The position numbers and the translations under genes are program-made. Below the pieces are notes generated by a model, which was given only the letters and a program-made list of their open reading frames with translations, did no database searches and had not been told where the DNA came from. This document shows positions 7,252 to 15,489 of a DNA stretch of 28,531 bases, piece after piece. Origin of the DNA: a virus. How positions within the stretch are numbered: the first letter of the stretch is position 1; each line of letters opens with the position of its first letter. The stretch spans positions 1-28,531 of IMG/VR virus record IMGVR_UViG_3300036817_000127. One strand, 5' to 3'.

Positions 7252-8288
7252 CCGTCCCCGCCGAGCTGGCCGTGACCGCCGTCCTGCCGCCCGCGACGGC
7301 GGGCGAGCCCTACTCGGCGCGGCTGACCGCCTCCGGCGGCGTCCCCCCGTACACGTGGGAGGCCGAGGGGCTGCCGCCCGCGCTGGAGCTGGCCGGGGAC
7401 CGCATCTGGGGCACCGTCGCCGACTACGGGCTGCACCCCGTGACCGTGACCGTGACCGACGCCGTCCGGGCCACCGCGTTCGCCGGGCTGCTGATCACCG
7501 CCGCGCCCGACGTGCCGCTGCCGCCCGGCGCCGACCCGGCCCTCGCCTACCGGCGCACCGACGTGGAGTGGATCGTCTACCTCGCCGTGAAAGACCTCGG
7601 CGGCACCGTCGACTGGGCGCTGTGGGCCGAGGAGGGCGACCCCCGCGCGTGGATCACCACCAGCGGCATCCAGGTCGACGTGCGGGCCGCGACGAAGGCC
7701 CTGGCCGCCGACCGCGCCGACGAGGTGCGGCGGGTGGTGGCGGCGCTGCCGTGGGCGCCCGGGATCAACGGCGTGATCGCGGCCGTGGACGTGATCGGCG
7801 GCCCGTGGTGGGAGCCCGACCCCGACGGCCGCCCCCGGTACGTGGTCCGGTTCGCCGTGACCACCCACCCGCCCCGGCGGGCCGGCGCCCGCGTGCCCGC
7901 CGGGGCGGGCCACCCGGACCCGGTGCTGCGGTACGCGCGCCCCGCCGTCGAGCTGGCGGCCCGGGACGCGGTGCGCAACCTCGGCGGCACCGTGACGTGG
8001 TGCTTCGCCGCGACGGAAGGACAGCCGCGCGGCTGGCTGAGCGTGGTCGACGTCCAGGTGGACGTGCGCGCCAACTCCAAAAGCGCCGCGTGGCGCCGCG
8101 CCGACGCCTGCCGGCGCGCAATCAAGCTCATGCCGTGGGGGGCTCACCCGCACGGCGTGATCGCGCGGGTGGACGTGACCGACGGCCCGTTCTGGCTGCC
8201 GGACCCCCGCCCTCGCTACGTAGCCCGGTACGCCGTCTGGTGCCATCCGAGGCGGCCGGCGAACCTGCCCGATGTTGGAGGCGTTTAA
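7248..8288 (+). CDS. Tail-terminator-like protein with Ig-like domain and duplicated terminator domain
   Basis: A 346-residue protein in the tail-terminator slot (after gp10-like, before tail tube). Residues 10-86 look like a putative Ig (He_PIG) domain: PYSARLTASGGVPPYTWE, GLPPALEL, then HPVTVTVTD. Two homologous domains follow, about 98-210 and 226-336, matching at LGGTVDW/LGGTVTW, IQVDVRA/VQVDVRA, ADEVRR/ADACRR, LPW/MPW, INGVIAAVDV/PHGVIARVDV, GPWWEPDP/GPFWLPDP, and RPRYVVRFAV/RPRYVARYAV. Tail terminators normally have one such domain of about 130 residues and act as a hexameric ring that stops tube growth. Function is inferred from synteny and this repeated pattern. GTG 7248 overlaps the preceding stop. 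Confidence 0.7.
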   Translation: MTVPAELAVTAVLPPATAGEPYSARLTASGGVPPYTWEAEGLPPALELAGDRIWGTVADYGLHPVTVTVTDAVRATAFAGLLITAAPDVPLPPGADPALAYRRTDVEWIVYLAVKDLGGTVDWALWAEEGDPRAWITTSGIQVDVRAATKALAADRADEVRRVVAALPWAPGINGVIAAVDVIGGPWWEPDPDGRPRYVVRFAVTTHPPRRAGARVPAGAGHPDPVLRYARPAVELAARDAVRNLGGTVTWCFAATEGQPRGWLSVVDVQVDVRANSKSAAWRRADACRRAIKLMPWGAHPHGVIARVDVTDGPFWLPDPRPRYVARYAVWCHPRRPANLPDVGGV

Positions 8289-8290
8289 AC
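8281..8290. promoter_or_regulatory. Dispersed motif variant GCGTTTAAAC
   Basis: Variant of the GCGTTTACACGC motif. It contains the TAA stop of the preceding gene and lies between the GGAGG ribosome binding site and ATG 8292 of the tail tube gene. The core GTTTAAAC is a perfect palindrome. Confidence 0.45.
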
Positions 8291-8291
8291 A

Positions 8292-9026
8292 ATGGCAACT
8301 GGCGTACTCGACCCGGCCGAGGTGCAGGTAGGCACCGCCAACGGCCCCGGTATCTACCTCGCCCCGGCGAGCACCCCCGGCCCCGCCGACACCACCGAGG
8401 ACTGGGCGCCCCCGTGGTCCTGCCTCGGCTACCTGAGCGACGACGGCCCCACCGTGGGCCAGTCCACCGACTCGGCGGACATCACGCCGTGGCAGTCCGT
8501 CGTGCCGATCCGGTCGGTGATCACCTCGCGCGGCGTCACGGTGCAGTTCACCATGTGGCAGCTCAACGCCGAGACCATCGCCCTGTACTTCGACGGCGAC
8601 ATGCCGGTCGAGGACGAGGACGGGTCGATGGAGATGGACGTGCGCACCGACAGCGCGCAGCACGTCTACGCCGTGGGCATCGACACCCAGGACGCCGACC
8701 GGGTGATGCGCATCGTGTTCCCCCGCGCGTCGCTGACCGACGTGGGAGACATGCAGATCCAGCGCGGCGCGGCGATCCCGCTCGACGTGACCCTGTCGGC
8801 GCTCGACGACGGCGGCTCGCTGGCGAAGATCCGCATCGGGCCGTCGTCGCGAACGGGCGCGGGCGGCGGGCAGCAGGCGGCGAGCTTCGACGTGGTCGCC
8901 GAGGCCGTGGCCCGCCACCAGGAGGCGGACACCAAGGGCCAGGCCGGGCGCGTCCCGCGCGTGAGCCGGGCCGACGCGCAGGCACGGGCAGCGGCCCGCG
9001 CCGGCGGGACCGGCGGCGGACAGTGA
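8292..9026 (+). CDS. Major tail tube protein
   Basis: A 244-residue protein that polymerises into the hollow siphovirus tail tube. Around residues 57-75 it reads QSTDSADITPWQSVVPIRS, followed by a strand-rich region (RGVTVQFTMWQL, then ETIALYFDG), the typical loop and beta-sandwich pattern of actinophage tail tube proteins. Further strands run to about residue 190, and the C-terminal 45 residues are Ala/Gly/Arg-rich and probably disordered. A good GGAGG lies nine bases before the ATG. The next gene, the tail assembly chaperone, overlaps by GTGA, as expected in the order tube, chaperones, tape measure. Confidence 0.88.
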   Translation: MATGVLDPAEVQVGTANGPGIYLAPASTPGPADTTEDWAPPWSCLGYLSDDGPTVGQSTDSADITPWQSVVPIRSVITSRGVTVQFTMWQLNAETIALYFDGDMPVEDEDGSMEMDVRTDSAQHVYAVGIDTQDADRVMRIVFPRASLTDVGDMQIQRGAAIPLDVTLSALDDGGSLAKIRIGPSSRTGAGGGQQAASFDVVAEAVARHQEADTKGQAGRVPRVSRADAQARAAARAGGTGGGQ

Positions 9027-9400
9027 CGGCGCCGAGGGCGGCAGTGGCGAACGGGCACGGCCCGGTGAGGACGGCGGTCAAGTGGGATCTCGAAACGGCC
9101 GCAAGGGCCGCCGCTACCGAGGCGGACCTCGTCCCTTTCGCGTTCACCTACAAGGGCGCCGACTACACCGTCCCGCCGCAGCGCAAGTGGCCCGTTAAGG
9201 CCCTGGTGTCGGTGGCGGCCGGGCAGCTCGACGAGGCCCTGCCGGCGCTGCTGGGCAAGGACGCGTTCGCCGCGATGTGCGACGCCGGTCTGGACGTGGG
9301 GGAGATGACCGCCCTGTTCGACAAGCTCGCCGAGGCCGCCGGAATGGGCAACCTCCCAAATTCCGGGCCGCCGCCGCAGCGCGGTTCGACCCGGACGTAG
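9023..9400 (+). CDS. Tail assembly chaperone, zero-frame product (gpG-like)
   Basis: A 125-residue protein encoded directly before the tape measure gene, where the lambda G/GT-type chaperones lie. They coat the tape measure protein and recruit tube subunits. Residues 38-105 (FAFTYKGADY, RKWPVKAL, AGQLDEALPALLG, DVGEMTALFD) form the conserved core and match the paralogue at 2721. Near the end, codons CTC CCA AAT form a canonical slippery heptamer (9355-9361), so most ribosomes would end at the TAG at 9398-9400 and a fraction would shift back by one. GTG 9023 overlaps the tail tube stop. Confidence 0.88.
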   Translation: MTAPRAAVANGHGPVRTAVKWDLETAARAAATEADLVPFAFTYKGADYTVPPQRKWPVKALVSVAAGQLDEALPALLGKDAFAAMCDAGLDVGEMTALFDKLAEAAGMGNLPNSGPPPQRGSTRT

Positions 9401-9799
9401 AGGCGGCGGTGCTCGCCGCATTCGGGGTCGACGTGCTCGACCCCGGCGTGAGCACGCGGCGCGTCCAGGTGCTGCTTGAGCGCATCCCGCCGTCGGCGCG
9501 GCGGGGCGGGGAGCAGTGGTCGACCGAGGCGGACCTGCTCGCCGCGCTGGTCGACCACGTGGCCTACCTGACGTGGGTCACGCTGAAGGCGCACGGCGCC
9601 AAGGGCGCCGCCAAGCCCAAGCCCGTGCCCCGGCCCAAGCGGAGCCCGGTCAACGCCGCCGCGGAATCGGCCCGTAAACGAGCCGTTGACGCCGCTCGGG
9701 CGCAGCCGCGCGCCCTGGCGGGAACGGTCACGGACGCCCCCGCGAAGGCCGCGTCGTGGGCCGACGCGATTCTCGCCATCGCCAAGGTGCCCGGGGTGA
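9023..9799 (+). CDS. Tail assembly chaperone, -1 frameshift fusion (gpGT-like), end uncertain
   Basis: After slippage at CCCAAAT the message reads KFRAAAAARFDPD and continues in clearly protein-like sequence. This includes STRRVQVLLERIPPSAR, WSTEADLLAALVDHVAYLTW, a Lys/Pro-rich segment, then WADAILAIAKVPGV, up to about 9800. This matches the long form of siphovirus tail chaperones, in which the added T domain contacts the tail tube protein. The frame has no stop before the tape measure start at 9812 and stays open to 15489. A TGA at 9797-9799 lies one base out of frame, directly after a GGGG run, and would be the natural terminator if one G were absent. The stated end is therefore inferred. 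Confidence 0.7.
9355..9361 (+). promoter_or_regulatory. -1 ribosomal frameshift slippery site CCCAAAT
   Basis: C CCA AAT is an exact X XXY YYZ heptamer in register with the zero frame (codons CCA at 9356, AAT at 9359). Slippage re-pairs the tRNAs on CCC AAA and joins the downstream protein-like frame exactly. A GC-rich stretch (CCGGGCCGCCGCCGC) follows and may provide a stimulatory structure. Confidence 0.85.
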
Positions 9800-9811
9800 G
9801 GACGGAACGCG

Positions 9812-12800
9812 ATGCCACCTCGTTACGGCCGCCTGGTCGTCGTCGCGACGGCCGACACCACGCAGCTGGAGGCGTCGGTGCGCAAGGCCGCGCTCTCGGG
9901 CGCGGAGACCACCCAGCAGACGTTCGGCCGCGCGTGGTCGGGGGTGACCTCGGCGGCGCAGCGCGCGGCGGCGGCGGTGTCGAGCGGGTTCAGCCGCGCC
10001 TGGTCCGGGGTGTCCTCGGCGGCCTCGCGCGCCGCGTCGGCGGTCACGTCCGGGTTCAGCCGCGCCGCGTCGGGGGTCTCGTCCGGGTTCAGCCGCGCGT
10101 TCGCCGGGGTGCAGACGGCGGCGGGCCGCGCCGCGTCGGCGGCGTCGTCGGTGTTCAGCCGCGCGTTCGGCGGGGCGGGCGCGGCGGTCAGCAACGGGCT
10201 CGGCCGCGCGTTCAGCGCCGTGCAGGCCGCCGCCGGGCGCGCCGGGTCGGCGGCGTCGTCGGTGTTCACCCGCGCGTTCGGGTCGGCGGGCGCGGCGGTG
10301 CAGTCCGGGCTCGGCCGCGCGTTCGAGGCCGTGCAGGGCGCGGCGGGCCGCGCCGGGGCGGCGGCCTCGTCGGCGTTCACCCGCGCCGGGGACGCCGGGT
10401 CGGCGATCACCAACGGGCTCGGCCGCGCCTACGCGTCGGTTACGCAGGCGGCCGGGCGCGCGGCGGCGAACGCGGGCGGCGCGTTCACCCGCGCGGCGGG
10501 CTCGGCCGGGTCGGCGATCCAGACCGGCCTGGGCAAGGCGTTCGAGGCGGTGTCGACGGCCGGGTCGCGGGCCGCCGCGACGGTCGGGTCCGGGTTCAGC
10601 CGGCTCACCGGCTCGATCAACGCCGCCGCCGGGTCCGGCAGCGGCGGCGGCGGGGGCGGGGGCGGGGGCGGCCTCGGCGGCATGCTGGGGGCGCTGAAGG
10701 CGATGCCGCTCGCGGGGAGCCTCGCGGCGGGCGGGATAGGGCTGGTCACCGGGTCGGTGCTGAAGGCCGGCATCTCCTACAACACGCTCATGCAGACCAG
10801 CCGCGCCGCGTTCACGACCATCCTCGGGTCGAGCGAGGCCGCCGACAAGATGCTGTCGGACCTGCAGAAGTTCGCGAGCACCAGCCCGTTCCCCCGGCAG
10901 GCGTTCATCGAGGCCACCCAGCAGATGGTGTCGTTCGGCATCGAGTCGAACAAGGTGATCCCGTACCTGAGCGCGATCCAGGACACCGTGGCGGCGACCG
11001 GCGGCAACGCCCAGACGCTGAGCGAGATCACGCTGGTGATGTCGCAGATCCAGGCGGCCGGGAAGATCACCGGCGTCGACCTCATGCAGTTCGCGCAGCG
11101 CGGGATCAACGCCGCCGACCTCATCGGGTCCGCCATGGGCAAGACCGGCACCCAGATCAAGGAGGAGATCACCGCCGGGTCGCTCGACGCCACGACCGCC
11201 CTCGACGCCCTCGCCAAGGGCATGGACACCAACTTCGGCGGCGCCGCCGACAACCTGAAGACGACCTGGTCCGGCACGGTCGACTCCATGAAGGGCGCGA
11301 TGCGCGACATGGGGTCGGCGCTGATCGCCCCGTTCATCGACCCCAAGGGCGGCGGGTACGCCGTGGAGTGGGGTCAGAAGCTCGCCAACGGGCTGCGGTC
11401 GGCGCTGCCCGTCGCCCAGGCGGTCATGACCGGGATAAGCCAGGTCATCCGCGTGGCCGTCGCCGTGATCAGCTTCCTGTTCAGCACCGCGTTCGCGGTC
11501 GCCCGGGGCATCTTCGAGGGCATCGCGCAGGCCCTGGCGCCGCTCGTCGCCAAGCTGCGCGAGGTGTGGGCCGAGCTGAGCGAACGGCTCACCCCGGCGA
11601 TGCAGCAGGCCGCCCCCGCCGTCAACGTCCTCGGCGTCGTGATGCGGGTGATGGGCAATATCGCGAAGTGGATCGCCGTCGCGGTGTTCAGCGTGATCGG
11701 GTTCGTGCTCCTCAACGTCGTGGTGCCGGCGCTGCGCATCCTCATCCTGACCATCGTCAACGTGATCACGTTCTTCGGGTCCCTCGGCGGCGCGGCGCGC
11801 GCCGTCACGGCGGCCGTCGCCGGCGCGTGGAACGCCGTGCTGGGGGCGACCCGCACGGCGTGGGCGGCGGTCACCGGGGCGGTCGCCGGGGCGTGGAACG
11901 CGGTGCGGTCGGCCACCGGGGCGGCTGCCGGGTGGGTCCGCAGCACGGTCACCGGGGCGTGGAACGCGCTGCTGTCCGCGACCACGGCCGTGTGGAACGC
12001 GATCCGGGGCGCGATCAGCGCCGTGTGGACCGCCATCCGCAACATCGCGTCGGGCGCCGCGAACGCCGTGCGGGGCGCCGTCACCGCCGCGTGGAACGCC
12101 GTGCAGGCGCTGACCGCCCGGGTGTGGAACGTCATCCTGTCCACGGTGAGCGCGGTCTGGGGCCGCATCCGCAACGTGACCGCCGGCGCGGCGGCGTGGG
12201 TGCAGCAGGCCGTCGCGAACGCGTGGAACTGGATCTCGGCGACCACGGCCCGGCTGTGGAACGCGATCTTCGGCGCGATCAGCGCCGCCTGGGGCCGCAT
12301 CCGCAGCCTGACCGGGCAGGCCGGCGCCTGGGTGCAGCAGGCCGTCACCAACGCGTGGAACGGCGTCCTCGGCATCACGGGCCGGATCTGGGGCGCGATC
12401 GGCAACACCGTGCGCGGCGCGTGGGAGAACATCAAGAACATCAGCCGCAACGCGTGGACGTGGATCTCGACCGGCATGGCGAACACGTGGAACGCGATCC
12501 GCGACAACGCCGGGCGGGCGTGGGGCGCCGTCGCGCAGGCCGTCGGCAACGCGTGGAACAAGGTCAAGTCGGCGGTCGGCGCCCCGGTGCGGTTCGTGGT
12601 CGACAAGATCGTCAACCCGCTGGTGAAGGGGATCAACGCCCTCGTTACCAAGATCGGGATTCCGGCGATCCCGTCGATCGCGCTGCCGGGCGGGTTCCGC
12701 GAGGGCGGCGAGGTCCCGCTCCAGGCGTTTACACGCCCTGCCGCGGCCGACCCGTGGTGGGGCCGGGTGCCCGGCGGGTACGGCGGCGGCGACACGCAGC

Positions 12801-14437
12801 TGATCATGGCCGAGCCGGGGGAGTGGGTGCTGACGAAGCGCCAGGCGCGCGGGCTCGGCTACGGGTTCCTGCGGGGGCTGCCCCGCTACGCCGACGGCGG
12901 CATGGTCGGCGGCGGCGGCGGCGGGGGAGCGGGCGAGGGCACCGCCCCCACGCCGCGCTGGCCGAGCTGGGCGAACCCCGGCGCGTGGGCGAAGGGCATC
13001 GCCGGCGGCGCCGTGAAGGCGTGGGACGAGACGCTGAAACTCGGCAAGGGCATCGTGGACGAGTTCAGCGGCATGCTGCGGTGGGCCGCCGCCGAGGCGT
13101 TCGAGGCGATGACCTCGCCGCTGCGCAAGGCCGCCGAGGGCATGGGCAAGAGCGACCACCTGTTCACGCAGTACTTCGGCAAGCTCGGCGTCGAGGTCAT
13201 CGACGGGGCGATCGAGTTCATCAAGGGCAAGAGCACCCCGGACATCATGGACGGGATGGGCGGGGACATGATCAACCTCGCCACCTCGTTCAACGGCCGA
13301 AGGTACGTCTGGGGCGGCGGGGCGAACCCCGAGACCGGGTTCGACTGCTCCTCGTTCGTGTCCTACGTGGCGGGCACGTCCGGTTTGCCGCTGCCGGGCA
13401 ACTTCAAGGTGCCGTCGAAGGTGCACGGCCCGGTGACCGGCGACTACCTGAGCTGGGGCGGGATGACGACCATCCCGTGGTCGCAGATCGGCCCCGGCGA
13501 CGTGGGCGTCAACAGCCACCACATCATCCTGTCGATCGGCACGGGCGGGAAGGGGTTCGCCGCGAGGTCGACCGCCACCGGCATCGGGCCGCAGACCATC
13601 ACCAACGGCGCCTACACCGTGCGGCGGTGGAACGCGATCAAGGCCGCCGGCGGCTACGAGAAGATGTTCAGCATGTCGGGCGGCATGGCGCCCGTGTCCG
13701 CCGGCAGCAAGTCGCAGAACCTCATCACGATCGCCCGCGCGCTGATCGGCATGGGCTGGTCGCCGGCCGGGGCGGCGGGCGCGTCGGGGAACATCTACCA
13801 GGAGTCGATGGGCGACCCGCTGTCGGCGGGCACCGGGGGGCGCGGCCTCATCGGCTGGACCCCGCCGGGGCGGCTGCCCAACTCGGCGTTCATCCCGGGC
13901 AACCCGTCGGTGTCGATGCAGCGGCAGATACCGCTGGTCAACTCGTTCTTCCGGCAGAACATGGGCCGCTACTGGGCGCTGGCGCAGCAGCAGAGCGACC
14001 CCGGCCGCGCCGCGCTGGTCATCATGAACATGGGCGAGCGCCCCGCCGGGTCGTCCCAGAGCAACCCGTTCTTCCCGGGGACCGGCACCTCGAAGGGGAG
14101 CCTGCGGGCGTCGATCGCGCGCACCGTCTTCAACAGCGTGCGGAGCATGATGCAGAACGCGCGCGCCATGGCCGGCGGCGGCGTGCTGCGCGAGGAGGTC
14201 GTCGGCATCGGCCCGTCCGGGCACTTCTACCACCTCGCCGAGCGCGGCCCCGAGCTGGTCTCGCCGCTGAACGGCGGGGAGACCACCGCCGAGCGCCGCA
14301 TCATGTCCGAGCTGCGGGTCGCGCAGCGCGGCGGCGCCGTGATCAACGTGTACCCGCAGGCCGGGCAGTCCGAGGAGGCCGTCGCCGCGATGGTGGCCCG
14401 GCGCATCGCGTGGGCGGACGCAGGAGGGCTGATATGA
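9812..14437 (+). CDS. Tape measure protein with NlpC/P60-like and phage-tail-lysozyme domains
   Basis: A 1541-residue protein that sets tail length and is released during DNA entry. Residues 105-251 hold four 36-37-residue Ala-rich repeats. The tape-measure domain lies near 313-510, including FASTSPFPRQAF and DLMQFAQRGINAADLIG. Hydrophobic segments are near 540-567 and 613-660. From about 671 to 927 Trp recurs at roughly 11-residue steps (AWNAV..., VWNAI...), a known tape-measure pattern. Two cell-wall hydrolases follow: an NlpC/P60-like fold at about 1152-1277 (FDCSSF with C1179; HH at 1236-1237) and a tail-lysozyme domain at about 1305-1450 (IYQESMG with E1331). ATG 9812 follows GAGGACGG. 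It ends in an ATGA overlap. Confidence 0.95.
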   Translation: MPPRYGRLVVVATADTTQLEASVRKAALSGAETTQQTFGRAWSGVTSAAQRAAAAVSSGFSRAWSGVSSAASRAASAVTSGFSRAASGVSSGFSRAFAGVQTAAGRAASAASSVFSRAFGGAGAAVSNGLGRAFSAVQAAAGRAGSAASSVFTRAFGSAGAAVQSGLGRAFEAVQGAAGRAGAAASSAFTRAGDAGSAITNGLGRAYASVTQAAGRAAANAGGAFTRAAGSAGSAIQTGLGKAFEAVSTAGSRAAATVGSGFSRLTGSINAAAGSGSGGGGGGGGGGLGGMLGALKAMPLAGSLAAGGIGLVTGSVLKAGISYNTLMQTSRAAFTTILGSSEAADKMLSDLQKFASTSPFPRQAFIEATQQMVSFGIESNKVIPYLSAIQDTVAATGGNAQTLSEITLVMSQIQAAGKITGVDLMQFAQRGINAADLIGSAMGKTGTQIKEEITAGSLDATTALDALAKGMDTNFGGAADNLKTTWSGTVDSMKGAMRDMGSALIAPFIDPKGGGYAVEWGQKLANGLRSALPVAQAVMTGISQVIRVAVAVISFLFSTAFAVARGIFEGIAQALAPLVAKLREVWAELSERLTPAMQQAAPAVNVLGVVMRVMGNIAKWIAVAVFSVIGFVLLNVVVPALRILILTIVNVITFFGSLGGAARAVTAAVAGAWNAVLGATRTAWAAVTGAVAGAWNAVRSATGAAAGWVRSTVTGAWNALLSATTAVWNAIRGAISAVWTAIRNIASGAANAVRGAVTAAWNAVQALTARVWNVILSTVSAVWGRIRNVTAGAAAWVQQAVANAWNWISATTARLWNAIFGAISAAWGRIRSLTGQAGAWVQQAVTNAWNGVLGITGRIWGAIGNTVRGAWENIKNISRNAWTWISTGMANTWNAIRDNAGRAWGAVAQAVGNAWNKVKSAVGAPVRFVVDKIVNPLVKGINALVTKIGIPAIPSIALPGGFREGGEVPLQAFTRPAAADPWWGRVPGGYGGGDTQLIMAEPGEWVLTKRQARGLGYGFLRGLPRYADGGMVGGGGGGGAGEGTAPTPRWPSWANPGAWAKGIAGGAVKAWDETLKLGKGIVDEFSGMLRWAAAEAFEAMTSPLRKAAEGMGKSDHLFTQYFGKLGVEVIDGAIEFIKGKSTPDIMDGMGGDMINLATSFNGRRYVWGGGANPETGFDCSSFVSYVAGTSGLPLPGNFKVPSKVHGPVTGDYLSWGGMTTIPWSQIGPGDVGVNSHHIILSIGTGGKGFAARSTATGIGPQTITNGAYTVRRWNAIKAAGGYEKMFSMSGGMAPVSAGSKSQNLITIARALIGMGWSPAGAAGASGNIYQESMGDPLSAGTGGRGLIGWTPPGRLPNSAFIPGNPSVSMQRQIPLVNSFFRQNMGRYWALAQQQSDPGRAALVIMNMGERPAGSSQSNPFFPGTGTSKGSLRASIARTVFNSVRSMMQNARAMAGGGVLREEVVGIGPSGHFYHLAERGPELVSPLNGGETTAERRIMSELRVAQRGGAVINVYPQAGQSEEAVAAMVARRIAWADAGGLI
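10124..10564 (+). repeat. Four 111-bp in-frame repeats within the tape measure gene
   Basis: Four consecutive units of 37, 37, 36 and 37 codons share GRA-x-(3)-A-x-(3)-F-x-RA and NGLGRAF/SGLGRAF/NGLGRAY/TGLGKAF. DNA similarity is high, so unit gain or loss by slippage or recombination would change tail length in 37-residue steps. A looser 11-residue SGFSRA repeat precedes it. Confidence 0.8.
12725..12736 (+). promoter_or_regulatory. Dispersed motif GCGTTTACACGC, copy 3, inside tape measure gene
   Basis: Exact copy inside coding sequence, read as GCG TTT ACA CGC (A-F-T-R). TTT and ACA are rare in this window, where TTC and ACC dominate, so the motif appears kept at DNA level rather than for its amino acids. 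Confidence 0.6.
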
Positions 14438-15489
14438 CCACCCCCCCGACGGAGGCGACGCGCGGCTACGGCCCCGGCGCCGAGCGCGGCTACGACCGCG
14501 ACTACGACCGCGCCTACACTCTCGAGCCGGACGCCCCGCCGCCGCCCCCGCCGCCGGTCGTCCCCCCGGCGCCCCCCGAGGACTGGACGGCGGGCGCCGG
14601 GAGGCTGGTGCCGGTCGTGTGGCACGGCATGGACCTCGACCCGGGGTGGGTCAGCGAGTGGTTCACCGCGATCGTGGAGAACGTCGAGGGCTGGTACGCC
14701 TCGCCGCCGCTGAACGGCGGCGACGCCGAGCGGGCGCTCGCCGACGGCGGCTTCTACGGGCTGAAGACCCTCGGGCCGCGCGAGGTCACCATCACCGGGT
14801 CGTGCATCGGCCCCCGCGCGGACATCATGGGCTGGCGCGACCGCATCGCCGGGCTCGCCGCCGAGCGCCAGCCGTCGGAGCTGGCCGTCACCGACCCGTG
14901 GCTCGGCACCACCCGAACCGCGATGGTCCGCGCCGACAGCGACACGTTCAGCCACGAGTTCTTCGGCGGGCGGCGCGGGTGGCGCTACCAGGTGACCGTG
15001 ACCGCCGCCGACCCGCTGCTGTACGGGTCGACATGGAAGCAGGCGGTGCTGACCAACCTGAGCTCTACCGACACCGGCCGCCCCTACCCCCGCTTCTACG
15101 TTCACCCCCGCGAGGACCAGCCCGAGCCCCCGGACGGGCTCAACGGGTGGGGCTACGAGTCGTCGGTGCCCGCGAACTCCACGGCGGTGCTGGTCAACGA
15201 CGGGAACGTGCCCGCGCCGGTCTACGCGGTGTGGACCGGCGACCTCGGGCCGTCCACCGTCACCGACGACAGCGACTCGATCATCATGGGCGGGCTCGCC
15301 GCCGGGGTGCAGGTCGCGGTGGACACCGCGACGCTGGTCGCCGAGGCGCCCGGCGGCGGCAACCGCTCGGGGATGATCGCGCCCGGGTCGCGCCCCATGT
15401 TCGTGCCGCCCCGCTCGACGGCGCTGTGGCACCTGTACTCGACCGGGTCCGGGTCGGTCACACTCTTGTGGCGGGACGCGTGGGCATGA
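14434..15489 (+). CDS. Distal tail (Dit-like) protein
   Basis: A 351-residue protein in the Dit position, immediately after the tape measure. A low-complexity N-terminus (Tyr/Arg/Asp, then a seven-proline run near residues 35-43) precedes a conserved part. In that part, VENVEGWYASPPLNGGDAER, DGGFYGLKTLGPREVTITG and the strand-rich WRYQVTVTAADPLLYG resemble siphovirus tail-component Dit proteins, which form the hub joining tube and tip. The C-terminal half is beta-rich with a galectin-like feel (GGLAAGVQVAVDT, then PRSTALWHLY). ATG 14434 overlaps the tape measure stop (ATGA) behind CAGGAGGG, so the start is firm. Its frame equals that of the upstream chaperone T domain, which has no stop before here. 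Confidence 0.82.
   Translation: MTTPPTEATRGYGPGAERGYDRDYDRAYTLEPDAPPPPPPPVVPPAPPEDWTAGAGRLVPVVWHGMDLDPGWVSEWFTAIVENVEGWYASPPLNGGDAERALADGGFYGLKTLGPREVTITGSCIGPRADIMGWRDRIAGLAAERQPSELAVTDPWLGTTRTAMVRADSDTFSHEFFGGRRGWRYQVTVTAADPLLYGSTWKQAVLTNLSSTDTGRPYPRFYVHPREDQPEPPDGLNGWGYESSVPANSTAVLVNDGNVPAPVYAVWTGDLGPSTVTDDSDSIIMGGLAAGVQVAVDTATLVAEAPGGGNRSGMIAPGSRPMFVPPRSTALWHLYSTGSGSVTLLWRDAWA

Noticed and set aside
5217-8918. Very long reverse-strand open frame (over 1200 codons) opposite capsid and tail genes
   Set aside because: Composition is Arg/Gly/His/Pro-rich shadow sequence; the forward frames contain recognised capsid and tail proteins.
9728-14233. 1500-codon reverse-strand open frame opposite the tape measure
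   Set aside because: Shadow of the GC-rich tape measure gene; no domain or start signal.
9277-15489. A single 2070-codon open frame spanning the chaperone T domain, tape measure and Dit
   Set aside because: Only the first ~500 bases and the last ~1050 bases look protein-like; the middle is the out-of-frame shadow of the tape measure, open because T at third positions is so rare.
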